From NCBI GenBank assembly GCA_002712765.1, contig PAUP01000087.1:1-37026 (forward strand): a stretch of 37,026 bases of DNA, in the 5' to 3' direction. Source of the DNA: Cytophagaceae bacterium (GTDB lineage Bacteria; Bacteroidota; Bacteroidia; Flavobacteriales; Flavobacteriaceae). This document shows, piece by piece, positions 27,037 to 35,728 of the stretch. Positions within the stretch are counted from its first letter, which is position 1; each line of letters opens with the position of its first letter. The notes under the pieces were generated by a model. The model was not told the DNA's origin, searched no databases, and was given only the letters and a program-made list of their open reading frames with translations. The translations under genes and the position numbers were made by a program.

Positions 27037-27057
27037 GCCAAACCAAACCAAAACCAC

Positions 27058-27079
27058 TACGTACCCTTACGTATTTTTT
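27058..27079 (+). terminator. Possible weak terminator / hairpin after the response regulator
   Basis: TACGTA (27058-27063), loop CCCT and TACGTA (27068-27073) followed by six T. The stem is short and mostly A/T, so termination may be partial; the same bases may instead be operator sites. Confidence 0.35.
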
Positions 27080-27094
27080 GTAAGTAGCTACGTA
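27058..27094. promoter_or_regulatory. Three phased TACGTA palindromes (candidate operator)
   Basis: TACGTA at 27058, 27068 and 27089: spacings of 10 and 21 bases put all three on about the same face of the helix. They lie between the response regulator and the HYR-like gene, upstream of a -7 box. A fourth copy is at 31278-31283, just before the next gene. Confidence 0.45.
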
Positions 27095-27117
27095 TTTCTT
27101 TCTCTATCAGAAACATA

Positions 27118-27125
27118 TAGATTTG
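27118..27125 (+). promoter_or_regulatory. Candidate -7 box of the HYR-like gene
   Basis: TAGATTTG fits TAnnTTTG, 28 bases before the ATG. No TTG is present at 17-23 bases upstream, as might be expected of an activator-dependent promoter. The nearest TACGTA would lie at about -41 to -36. Confidence 0.4.
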
Positions 27126-27152
27126 ACTTCCAAATCATAATGTGCGATTACT

Positions 27153-30100
27153 ATGGGGGAAATTACGCGTTACGCGCTACTGGCATTATTTACTTTATTT
27201 ACATATGTTGCTACAGCTCAGGACACTACAAATCCAGTAGCTGTGTGTACAGACATCAGCATTGACCTCAATGCCCTAGGTATGGCCATGATTACTGGCG
27301 CCGATATAGATGGAGGCTCTACCGATGACACGGCTATTGTTTCTAGAACCGCTAGTCCTAATACTTTTGATTGTACCAATATTGGTACTCCTGTTATGGT
27401 GACCTTAACAGTGACCGATGCAGCAGGTAATAGTGACAGTTGTACGGCAACAGTCACGGTAAATGATCCTATTGCCCCAACAGCTATATGTCAGGATATT
27501 ACCCTAACTCTTGATGCCATGGGTATGGCAAGTCTTCTACCTTCAGATCTCGACGGTGGCTCTACCGATAATTGTACAACCCTGCTTACTTTTACAGCTT
27601 CGCAAACCACTTTTGATTGTAGCGATATTGGTGCTCAGACAGTCACTCTAACGGTTGAAGATGACCAGGGTAATAGTGACAGTTGTACGGCAACAGTTAC
27701 GATAGAAGACAATACCCCACCTACCATTAGTTGCACTGATATAAGTTTGGTGCTAGACTCTGCTACAGGCATGGTGACCATAGATCCTAATGCTTTAGCA
27801 CAAGTGACGGCTAGTGATGGTTGTGGTAGCACAACTATCACCGCAAGCCAAACGACCTTTGGCTGTGACGATGTACTTAATGTTCCCGTTAATGATTTGG
27901 TGCTAACAGGTGTGTTTCATGGATCGCTCACCGAAGACCTTATGGATCCTACCCCAGATATTGTAGATGTATTTCAAGGGGTAGAACTCTATGCTTTACA
28001 AGATATTCCAGATTTGTCTCAATATGGCTTGGGCGTGGCCAACGATGGTGGCGGTACCGACGGGCAGGAGTACAGCTTTCCGGCGGTCTCTGTTACAGCA
28101 GGAAGTTTTATTACTGTAGCGTCAGAAACCGCTAACTTTAATCGCTTTTTTGAAACAAATCCAAGTTTTGTAACCCCGATAATGGATATTGATGGAAATG
28201 ATACCGTAGAACTCTATTTTACAGGTAATGTCATTGATATTTACGGTGATCCCAATGTTAACCCTACAGCAGATCCTATGGTATCTGTGGCTTGGGACTA
28301 TACGTTAGGTTGGGGATATCGCAAAGGAAATCGAGGTCCAGACGGGACGAGTTTTATTTTGGATAATTGGTTTTTTAGCACCCCTGGAGCTCTAGACCAA
28401 GATGAAAATGCCACCAATGCTACTACGCTGGTACCTTTTCCATTAAGCGTTTATGTGAGTATACAGGAAGGGGTTCTATCACCATTGATGGTTACCTTTA
28501 CCGCTACAGACACTAGCGGCAATAGCGCCGATTGCATCGCTTTGGTAACTGTTCAAGATACCACGCCTCCTATTGCCATTGCTCAAGACCTCACCGTGAT
28601 GTTAGACATCAATGGGGAAGCCTTTATTGACGTTAATGCCCTAGACAACGGGTCTAGTGATTTGTGTGGTATAGCCTCACGTATTGCCGAGCCAAGTGGT
28701 TTCTTTTGTGATGAGGTGGGGAATAATACCGTCACCCTAACAGTGACAGATGTGTACGACAATATCTCTACAGCCACAGCAACAATTACAGTGATTGACA
28801 ATATACCGCCTACTATGGTGTGCGAAAATATTACCGTCCAATTAGACGCTACGGGTAATGTCACTGTAGACCCCGATCTGGTAGGTGGAGGATCGAGTGA
28901 TGTTTGCGAAATCGTAACCACATCCTTAAGCACAGATACTTTTGACTGTAGTCAGGTAGGAACAAATACAGTATCCTTTACCGCTACAGACACCCATGGG
29001 AACTCGGATACCTGTACTGCCGTAATAACGGTTGAAGACAATATTGCACCTGAAGTCGTTTGCCAGCCAGTCACCTTACAACTCAATGCTATGGGTATGG
29101 CCACTTTGACACCTATGGATATCGATGCTGGAAGTACAGATGCCTGTGGTATTGCTACGAGATCTATTGATATAAGTAATTTTGACTGTTCTCATCTAGG
29201 AACCAATGATGTCGTACTTACAGTCACCGATGTTAATGGCAATGCGGCAACATGTACTGCGGTGGTCACCGTCGAAGAAAGTATCAGTCCAACCGCTATT
29301 GCTATGGATATTACCATAGGAATTGGCACCACAGGATCAACCACGATATCTGGATCGGATGTAGATAATGGATCGTCAGACAACTGTAGTATTGCTACGT
29401 TGACGGTTTCTCCAAACACTTTTACCTGTTCTGATACTGGAGCTCCAATTCCGGTTGTACTTACCGTAACAGATAGTTCTGGTAATTCTAGTACCGCATC
29501 TGCCAATGTAACCGTGGTTGACGATGTGCCTCCTTCGGCAATTTGTCAGGATATAACTTTGGCCCTAGATGCCACAGGCAATGCAAACATAACGGTTGCT
29601 GATGTAGATGGGGGGAGCAGCGTGTCTTGTGGAACGTTCTCTGCAAGTATTGATGTAAATGCTTTTAATTGTTCCCAATTAGGCCCCAATAATGTGGTAC
29701 TCACAGTAACCAATACAAATGGGGTGAGCCGTTCTTGTACAGCTGTTGTGACGGTTGTAGACAATGCCGCACCAACTGTTATTTGCCAAGATATAACGGT
29801 TGTTCTAGATGCCAGTGGGAATGCCACTATTACAGCAGCCGATATTGACAATGGAAGTACCGATAACTGTGGTGTTGGGACGTCCTCGCTTGATATTACC
29901 ACTTTTGACTGTGACGACGTAGGAATAAATCCAGTAGTTCTTACTGTGACCGATGTTAATGGCAATGCTAGTAATTGTACAGCTCAAGTGACGGTTATAG
30001 ATGATGTACCGCCCACAGTGGCTTGTCAAAATATCACAGTACAACTTGATGCTAATGGTCTTGCGAATATTGATGCGCTCGCCGTAGATGCAGGGAGTAC

Positions 30101-31250
30101 TGATTTTTGTGGTGTTGCTTCTAGAAGTATAGACATAGACTCTTTTGATTGTTCTGATTTAGGTGCCAATACGGTAGTACTTACTGTAACAGACACCTCA
30201 GGAAATATGGCGAGTTGTAATGCGATTGTTACTGTCGAAGATATCGTGGCCCCTACTGTGGTCTGTCAAAATATCACCGTACAACTAGATGCCTCAGGGA
30301 CAGCTATTATAAATGCCACCGATATCGACAACGGTAGTAGTGATGCCTGTGGTATTGCCACTATTGATGTAGATAACACCTTGTTTGGATGCGCAAATAT
30401 TGGATCCAATACCGTCATTCTATCTGTGACGGATGTTAATGGAAACACCAGTACTTGTCCTGCCATAGTTACCGTCGAAGATAGTGTGGCTCCTGCCATT
30501 TCTTGTCAGGATATCACAGTGCAGCTCGATGCGGCTGGTACAGCAAACATTACTGTTTTTGACATTGATGGGGGGAGCACAGATGCCTGTGGGATCGCTT
30601 CTTCTTCAATAGACGTTACAGCATTTGATTGTGATGATGTTGGGATCAACAGCGTTACACTTACTGTATCTGATGTGAATGGAAATGTATCAAGCTGTGT
30701 TGCATCTGTAACTGTACAAGATGTCGAAGATCCAGTTATTGATTGTCCAGGAACACTTACCCAATCTATAACGACAGGATCACTTTATGATGTTCCAGAT
30801 TTTCTGGCAGCTGCAATCATCACTGCAAATGATAATTGTTCTACCACACTGACAACCATTACACAGTCGCCAGAGATTGGCGCACAGTTGGCAGAAGGAA
30901 CTTATGCAGCTTCACTCACGATCCAGGATGAAAATGGCAATCAAGAATCTTGTGTATTTACATTGGTAGTAACAGATACCGCACTAGGTGTCGAAGAGAA
31001 TCTGCGACCAAACCCGATTCGCATATATCCTAATCCTGCGCAATCACAAATTGTTTTAGAAAGTGAATACGCTTTAGAAATAGAACAGGTTCGGTTTTAT
31101 GATTTAACAGGTCGCTTGGTCAAATCTGTAGCGCTCAATAAGGCGCAACACCTTACTATCATTGATGTTTCCGAATTAGCCGTGGCAACTTATATGGTTG
31201 AGATTACAGCCAATGGTAAAGGTCAAATACAACAATTAATAAAAAATTAA
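27153..31250 (+). CDS. Giant HYR-like repeat surface protein with T9SS signal
   Basis: A 1365-residue secreted protein. Signal peptide MGEITRYALLALFTLFTYVATAQ, then 12 tandem Ig-like repeats of about 80 residues (27222-30722). Each starts near P-T-x-x-C-Q-D-I-T, carries GSTDxCG and FDCxxxG, and ends LTVTDVNGN..CTAxVTVxD. A 13th, divergent unit (30723-30977, PVIDCPGTL) looks like a true HYR domain. Repeat 3 is split by a lamin-tail-like domain (27891-28487; LVLTGVFHG, IPDLSQYGLG, AWDYTLGWGYRKG). The C-terminal about 85 residues (IYPNPAQSQ, DLTGRLVKS) are a type A T9SS sorting domain. It is likely a long adhesive stalk on the cell surface. It is first in a same-strand cluster reaching the window end, and follows a two-component system. 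Confidence 0.9.
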   Translation: MGEITRYALLALFTLFTYVATAQDTTNPVAVCTDISIDLNALGMAMITGADIDGGSTDDTAIVSRTASPNTFDCTNIGTPVMVTLTVTDAAGNSDSCTATVTVNDPIAPTAICQDITLTLDAMGMASLLPSDLDGGSTDNCTTLLTFTASQTTFDCSDIGAQTVTLTVEDDQGNSDSCTATVTIEDNTPPTISCTDISLVLDSATGMVTIDPNALAQVTASDGCGSTTITASQTTFGCDDVLNVPVNDLVLTGVFHGSLTEDLMDPTPDIVDVFQGVELYALQDIPDLSQYGLGVANDGGGTDGQEYSFPAVSVTAGSFITVASETANFNRFFETNPSFVTPIMDIDGNDTVELYFTGNVIDIYGDPNVNPTADPMVSVAWDYTLGWGYRKGNRGPDGTSFILDNWFFSTPGALDQDENATNATTLVPFPLSVYVSIQEGVLSPLMVTFTATDTSGNSADCIALVTVQDTTPPIAIAQDLTVMLDINGEAFIDVNALDNGSSDLCGIASRIAEPSGFFCDEVGNNTVTLTVTDVYDNISTATATITVIDNIPPTMVCENITVQLDATGNVTVDPDLVGGGSSDVCEIVTTSLSTDTFDCSQVGTNTVSFTATDTHGNSDTCTAVITVEDNIAPEVVCQPVTLQLNAMGMATLTPMDIDAGSTDACGIATRSIDISNFDCSHLGTNDVVLTVTDVNGNAATCTAVVTVEESISPTAIAMDITIGIGTTGSTTISGSDVDNGSSDNCSIATLTVSPNTFTCSDTGAPIPVVLTVTDSSGNSSTASANVTVVDDVPPSAICQDITLALDATGNANITVADVDGGSSVSCGTFSASIDVNAFNCSQLGPNNVVLTVTNTNGVSRSCTAVVTVVDNAAPTVICQDITVVLDASGNATITAADIDNGSTDNCGVGTSSLDITTFDCDDVGINPVVLTVTDVNGNASNCTAQVTVIDDVPPTVACQNITVQLDANGLANIDALAVDAGSTDFCGVASRSIDIDSFDCSDLGANTVVLTVTDTSGNMASCNAIVTVEDIVAPTVVCQNITVQLDASGTAIINATDIDNGSSDACGIATIDVDNTLFGCANIGSNTVILSVTDVNGNTSTCPAIVTVEDSVAPAISCQDITVQLDAAGTANITVFDIDGGSTDACGIASSSIDVTAFDCDDVGINSVTLTVSDVNGNVSSCVASVTVQDVEDPVIDCPGTLTQSITTGSLYDVPDFLAAAIITANDNCSTTLTTITQSPEIGAQLAEGTYAASLTIQDENGNQESCVFTLVVTDTALGVEENLRPNPIRIYPNPAQSQIVLESEYALEIEQVRFYDLTGRLVKSVALNKAQHLTIIDVSELAVATYMVEITANGKGQIQQLIKN
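27222..30977 (+). repeat. Array of 12 HYR-like repeats plus one divergent unit
   Basis: Units of about 240 bases, diverged in DNA but clear in protein. Most carry four cysteines: C1 near the start, C2 in TDxC, C3 in FDC, C4 near the end. Units 4 and 7 lack both C1 and C4 but keep C2 and C3; unit 1 lacks only C2. Confidence 0.88.
27891..28487 (+). other. Lamin-tail-like domain inserted into repeat 3
   Basis: About 199 residues inserted between C3 and C4 of the third repeat: the repeat breaks after NVPV and resumes at MVTFTATDTSGNS. Landmarks VFHGSL, VELYALQDIPDLSQYG, NDGGGTDGQEYSFP, ASETANFNRFF, AWDYTLGWGYRK and GPDGTSF match the LTD pattern of secreted Bacteroidota proteins. The frame is kept on both sides. 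Confidence 0.75.
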
Positions 31251-31272
31251 TACTGGCTTTTTACTCAGTATT
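31249..31272. repeat. Short inverted repeat after the HYR-like gene
   Basis: AATACTG (31249-31255) and CAGTATT (31266-31272), seven-base arms with a ten-base loop, starting at the stop codon. No T tract follows, so a processing or partial stop signal is possible but a strong terminator is unlikely. Confidence 0.4.
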
Positions 31273-31289
31273 TAGAATACGTAGAAATC

Positions 31290-31784
31290 ATGAAAAGACT
31301 CCCATTAATAATTGTATTACTTAGTGTTACAGCAGTATGTGGCGCCCAAGAAATGATCAGATCAACTGTTGGTGTTTCTGGAAGTACGGCCGTTGTAGAA
31401 AACAACGGAAATGAGCGAATTGTCCAACAAAGTGTTGGGCAATCTAGTGTTATTGGGACGTTTAAGAATGGATCGATGCAAATAAGACAAGGATTTGTCC
31501 AACCTCCGATAAGTGTTGAGGGTGTTTTTGAAGATGATACGAATCTAGACGCCACTATTTACCCTAACCCTGTTGAAAGCGTATTAACGGTTGTTTTAAA
31601 CGAAACAGTGACCACAGCGATAGATTTTGTGCTATACGATATGCTAGGACGAGTAGTTCACACCCAAAAGCTACCCGCACAGGAACAGCTGCAGTTAGAT
31701 ATGACAAAACTGTCTAGCGCGCAATATATACTGCTTATTACAGCAGGTAACAAACAATTTAAAGCCAATCTTATCAAACGCTAA
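31290..31784 (+). CDS. Small T9SS-sorted protein (SVGQ...RQGFVQP type)
   Basis: A 164-residue secreted protein: signal peptide MKRLPLIIVLLSVTAVCGAQ, a short body of about 70 residues, and a type A T9SS sorting domain (IYPNPVESVLTV, LYDMLGRVVHTQKL, to the end). The body has RIVQQSVGQSSVIGTF and MQIRQGFVQPPIS, a pattern common in small Bacteroidota T9SS proteins (often written as SVGQVVY and QGVQQPYE) whose role is unknown. It starts 39 bases after the HYR-like gene and ends two bases before the barrel gene, so the three are probably one transcript. A TACGTA site lies just upstream. Confidence 0.85.
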   Translation: MKRLPLIIVLLSVTAVCGAQEMIRSTVGVSGSTAVVENNGNERIVQQSVGQSSVIGTFKNGSMQIRQGFVQPPISVEGVFEDDTNLDATIYPNPVESVLTVVLNETVTTAIDFVLYDMLGRVVHTQKLPAQEQLQLDMTKLSSAQYILLITAGNKQFKANLIKR

Positions 31785-31786
31785 TT

Positions 31787-32458
31787 ATGAAGAAAATTAC
31801 CATTTTATTTTGCTTACTAATAGGATTAACCACTGCTGCTCAGGAGCTATTTGTAGAATTAGGCAAAGTCAATTCTTCGTTTGATTTTACAAACTCTCAA
31901 GGCGTTTCCTTAGACAACTTACAATCGGTTACCGATAATTATGCAGGGATTGGGTTTAAGCATCCTTTTTTTGACGAAAAACTAACCATAGCCTTGGGAT
32001 TAAATTATAACAGCTATGGTGCTACCGGAAGTGATCGTACACTCGATAATTCTTTTGAATGGGAGGTAGATTATATCGGGATAAATCTCAATTGGGAATA
32101 TCAGGCAATTACTGTAAAAGATTTTACATTTTTTCTTAAAGCAGGAATATCATATGAGTTTCTTGCCACTGGGACTCAACGTATCAATAACCAATCGTTT
32201 AGCCTTGTTGGTGTAGAAGAGTTTGATAATAACGCCATATTCTATCGCGGCGGAGCTGGTGTAGGATATCCGCTATTTGACGGAGGGACACTTTATGCCC
32301 AATACCTTTACGGGAAAAGTTTTGCATTAAAGGATGATAGCCCCTCAAGTAATGAAGAATTAAAAATTACTTCTCACATGTTTGGGATAGGTCTCACCGT
32401 CGATCTATTTAAGGATAAAAAAGAGACAACAAATACTACCGAAGATACCATTGATTAA
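31787..32458 (+). CDS. Small outer-membrane beta-barrel protein
   Basis: A 223-residue exported protein with signal peptide MKKITILFCLLIGLTTAAQ. The rest reads as amphipathic strands with many aromatic residues (YAGIGFKHPFF, LTIALGLNYNSYG, WEVDYIGINLNWEYQ, FTFFLKAGISYEF, GGAGVGYPLF, LYAQYLYGKSF, MFGIGLTVDLF), as in an 8- to 10-strand outer-membrane barrel. A short acidic/Thr tail (TTNTTEDTID) follows the last strand. The position, between a T9SS cargo gene and two fibre-like genes, suggests an anchor or assembly role, which is inference only. Gaps to neighbours are 2 and 20 bases. Confidence 0.8.
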   Translation: MKKITILFCLLIGLTTAAQELFVELGKVNSSFDFTNSQGVSLDNLQSVTDNYAGIGFKHPFFDEKLTIALGLNYNSYGATGSDRTLDNSFEWEVDYIGINLNWEYQAITVKDFTFFLKAGISYEFLATGTQRINNQSFSLVGVEEFDNNAIFYRGGAGVGYPLFDGGTLYAQYLYGKSFALKDDSPSSNEELKITSHMFGIGLTVDLFKDKKETTNTTEDTID

Positions 32459-32478
32459 AGCATTTAAAATAAATTCTC

Positions 32479-35400
32479 ATGAAAAAATTACTACAATTTG
32501 TATTGATTCTCTTGGCAATAACAGCCTATGCTCAGACCGATGGCTTGAGTTATCAAGCAGTTATTATAGATCCTAACCCTCAAGAGATTCCTGGTGCCGA
32601 TGTATCCGGAAATATATTGCCTAATGCAGCTGTGGCTGTTCGATTTACCATAGCTGGAGTGTCTGGAAACCAAGAGTATCAGGAAATTCAAAATACCTCT
32701 ACCGATGCTTATGGAATGATCAATGTGATCATTGGGCAAGGGGTGCCAACAGGAAGTAATCGATTTGATGAAATTATTTGGGACGGACAACGCAAGACTT
32801 TAAAAGTCGAGATTAATCTGGATGGCTCATATACCGATTTAAGCCTTCAAGTTTTGACTTTTGTGCCCTATTCTTTTCACAGAGATATTACGGCTACAGG
32901 TAATGTCATTGTAAATGGTGCTGTCGAGTTTAGAGGTGATCTTACAGTTGATGGTACGACCAACCTAAATAATTCTCTAACAGTAAATAGAGGGAAGCCT
33001 ACTGTGTTAACAGGGGATCTCTTTGTAGAACAGCAAACGATTTTAAACGGAAGTTTGGATGTAGAAAACCAAAGCCCTACTGCACTAAGTGGCGCTTTGA
33101 CTGTTGATGGATTTACTCGTTTCAAAGATCAATTGACCGTAGAAGGTGAAACAGTATTAAATGATGCGCTTAGCGTCGATGGCGCTTCTACCTTAAATGG
33201 GACTTTATACGTAAGAGATCAGACTACCTTAAATAATAATTTGACGGTAGCCCAGCAAGCGCCTACACTCTTGACAGGTAGTCTACAGGTAGATCGACAA
33301 ACTAATTTTAATGATGATGTTAATATCAATAATAGCGCAGCTTTAAACGTTAGTGGTGAGCTAAATGTTGGAGGTAACACGGTTTTTGATCAAGATTTAA
33401 CGGTCAATGGGAATACCAACCTCAATAATTTCCTCAATGTAAATAACGGGAGTACAACCACACTCACAGGAACCCTTCATGTCGCCAAAGAAACCGTGTT
33501 ACAAAACAGTCTACAGGTTTTTGGACAGACAAATTTGGAAGATGCCTTAAATGTGAATCAACAAAGTCCTACGCTTTTAACTGGCGGATTAACTGTAGAT
33601 CTCGAAACAAATCTCAATAGCAGTTTGGTGGTCAATAATGGTAGCCCGACCTTATTATCTGGTGACCTCGATGTTGGAGGCAATGTGAATCTCAATAATA
33701 ATCTATCGGTCAACGGAATTACCAATTTAAATGATGATGTCTTTGTCAATAATGGTAGTACCTCAACCTTGACGGGGCCGCTAAATGTTGATGGTCCAGC
33801 CGATATGAACAACACATTAATCGTAGACGGCATCACCACCCTTAATGACCAATTAACTGTAGCCAATGCTAGCGCTACATTGCTTACCGGAACCCTTACC
33901 GTAGATCAAGCAACCACCTTAAATAATGATTTGACCGTTGCCAATGGGACATCTACTACGCTCACAGGAACACTAAGCGTAGATGGCATTACTAGCCTTA
34001 ACAACGATCTTAATGTGACCAATGCCAGCCCTACAAATTTGTCTGGAACACTGGCCGTGGACGGCACAACGTCGTTAAACAACGATGTGACGGTCACCAA
34101 TGGAAGCAGTACTTCCTTAAGTGGTACACTTACAGTAGACGGTCTTAGTACCTTAAACAATGGTCTAACAGTGGTAAACGCAAGTCCAAGTAGTCTTAGT
34201 GGGACCCTAGAAGTAACAGGTGCAACGACCTTTAATAATACGCTCACTGCGAATGCTCCGACCTTGATTGATAGTGATCTTACGGTCACTGGAAGTACAA
34301 CAGTGGGGAGTTTAAGTACGCGTACAGTAGCTATTGAAAGTAATGATCCAGGTTTTGTAGCAAGCTTTGAAAATACCAATTCAGATACAGGTGACGGTAT
34401 CGTTATTAAATTGGGGCGTCTTCATGGTGCTTTTAACGACGGATCATTAACTGGACCAGGAAGTGCAACAGGAACAGATGGATTACTAGAGTTACCTAAC
34501 CCCATCGCCAGTGATTACCAAAGCGGTATCAATTTACTCAAAGACAAGTTTAGAAATCCGTCACCATTGACTTTTTCTGATATTGAGGCATTAGCTCCGA
34601 GTCTCGTTAAAGTTGGGGCTATTAATAACCTTAACAATCAAATATTTGAGGCATTTAATAATCAACTCCCTAATGTACCGTTGCCAGAGGTAAAATTACC
34701 AGATATTCCTTTATTGACAGGACGAACCATTTTTCCAGGAGCCGAAATTCCCTTCTTAGGTATTACGATTCCTGCCTGGAGATTTCCTGAACTGGCGATA
34801 GACGGTGATGCATTTCCAAATTTGCTCAACGCGCAAAACGACATCATCCCAAATTTGCCAATCAATTTAAATACCAGTGGTTTAACTGATATTGCCTTTC
34901 CTGTGATTGCGATTGCCGATTTGGCCAATGGGAACAGTTTGACTAAGGCTAATAAATTTATTTCTTTTCAGGACAAGGACGGAAGACAGCTAGGCGCTAT
35001 ACAGGCCGAATCTTTAAAAGACTATAAGGATAGAACCATTTGTAATCCAGTATACCTCCATGAACTAATTTCAAAATTTATTGGTATTGATGCGCTAAAG
35101 GATGTAGCCGAAGGAGCTGCAGCTCTTACTCAGGCTATCGACGACTTTAATAATTTTGGTGTTGAGTATGCTTCTGGTAATGGTGATTATGCCGAATGGC
35201 TAGAACGTGAAGATCCAGACGAATATTTAACAGCAGGAGATATTGTGGCGGTCAAAGGGGGTAAAATTACCAAAGACTTGACCGATTTAGAACAGATCAT
35301 GGTTGTTTCACACCGCCCTATAGTTTTAGGAAATGTACCAGAAGCCGATAAAACGCATCTGGGTAATAATGTGGCATTTATGGGCCAAGTTCCTGTAAAA

Positions 35401-35718
35401 ATCATGGGAGCGGTATACTCTGGTGATTATATCGTTGCAGATACACAAATACACGGCTATGGGAAAGCTATAGCCCCTAGAGATATGACAGCCGCCGATT
35501 TCAAAAAAGCTGTAGGAAGAGCCTGGCAAGAAAATGTAAATCCGGGGCCAAAAATGGTAAACACCGTTGTAGGTATTCACAATGGAGACTGGGTAAAGAT
35601 TATCCAAAAAATTGAGCAAAAGCAAAAGGCCTATGAGCAGCAATACAAAGAATTAGAATTACTTGTATCAAAGCTCGATCAAAAGGCCGATGCTATCATC
35701 ACTGGAACTAACGACTAA
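32479..35718 (+). CDS. Fibre-like protein with 26-residue repeats
   Basis: A 1079-residue exported protein I cannot name. Signal peptide MKKLLQFVLILLAITAYAQ; an N-terminal beta domain (about 20-140; LSYQAVIIDP, YGMINVIIGQG, LTFVPYSFH) of a kind common in Bacteroidota surface proteins (usually ending VPYALYA). Residues about 154-614 are near-perfect 26-residue repeats made of a 12-residue part (LTVDGTTNLNN) and a 14-residue part (LTVNNGSPTLLSG), likely a beta-solenoid. Then a Pro/Leu-rich region, a segment FISFQDKDGRQLGAIQ (about 825), and GNGDYAEWLEREDP to VVSHRPIVLGN (about 900-950), resembling tail-fibre C-terminal chaperone (Peptidase_G2-like) domains. The last 44 residues are a coiled coil. 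No T9SS signal is visible. Confidence 0.85.
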   Translation: MKKLLQFVLILLAITAYAQTDGLSYQAVIIDPNPQEIPGADVSGNILPNAAVAVRFTIAGVSGNQEYQEIQNTSTDAYGMINVIIGQGVPTGSNRFDEIIWDGQRKTLKVEINLDGSYTDLSLQVLTFVPYSFHRDITATGNVIVNGAVEFRGDLTVDGTTNLNNSLTVNRGKPTVLTGDLFVEQQTILNGSLDVENQSPTALSGALTVDGFTRFKDQLTVEGETVLNDALSVDGASTLNGTLYVRDQTTLNNNLTVAQQAPTLLTGSLQVDRQTNFNDDVNINNSAALNVSGELNVGGNTVFDQDLTVNGNTNLNNFLNVNNGSTTTLTGTLHVAKETVLQNSLQVFGQTNLEDALNVNQQSPTLLTGGLTVDLETNLNSSLVVNNGSPTLLSGDLDVGGNVNLNNNLSVNGITNLNDDVFVNNGSTSTLTGPLNVDGPADMNNTLIVDGITTLNDQLTVANASATLLTGTLTVDQATTLNNDLTVANGTSTTLTGTLSVDGITSLNNDLNVTNASPTNLSGTLAVDGTTSLNNDVTVTNGSSTSLSGTLTVDGLSTLNNGLTVVNASPSSLSGTLEVTGATTFNNTLTANAPTLIDSDLTVTGSTTVGSLSTRTVAIESNDPGFVASFENTNSDTGDGIVIKLGRLHGAFNDGSLTGPGSATGTDGLLELPNPIASDYQSGINLLKDKFRNPSPLTFSDIEALAPSLVKVGAINNLNNQIFEAFNNQLPNVPLPEVKLPDIPLLTGRTIFPGAEIPFLGITIPAWRFPELAIDGDAFPNLLNAQNDIIPNLPINLNTSGLTDIAFPVIAIADLANGNSLTKANKFISFQDKDGRQLGAIQAESLKDYKDRTICNPVYLHELISKFIGIDALKDVAEGAAALTQAIDDFNNFGVEYASGNGDYAEWLEREDPDEYLTAGDIVAVKGGKITKDLTDLEQIMVVSHRPIVLGNVPEADKTHLGNNVAFMGQVPVKIMGAVYSGDYIVADTQIHGYGKAIAPRDMTAADFKKAVGRAWQENVNPGPKMVNTVVGIHNGDWVKIIQKIEQKQKAYEQQYKELELLVSKLDQKADAIITGTND
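32938..34320 (+). repeat. 26-residue (78-base) repeat array in the first fibre gene
   Basis: Some 15 or more units. The basic unit is 12+14 residues; a few places have an extra 12-residue half unit (38-residue spacing). Conserved: V/N before G or D, LNN in the half unit, and T-L-L/S-G at the end of each unit. Confidence 0.85.
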
Positions 35719-35728
35719 TCAGTAAATT

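Noticed and set aside
29192-29965. Minus-strand open frames across the HYR-like repeats
   Set aside because: Same cause: low-complexity Val/Thr-rich antisense of repeated coding sequence.
32938-34320. Regular 78-base repeats that might suggest a CRISPR array
   Set aside because: The repeats are coding, in frame, degenerate in DNA and without unique spacers; no cas genes are nearby.
33558-34379. Long open frames on the minus strand across the fibre gene (102 and 157 codons)
   Set aside because: They mirror the repetitive plus-strand gene, have no start signal or family match, and arise because the repeat uses few codons that are stops in antisense.
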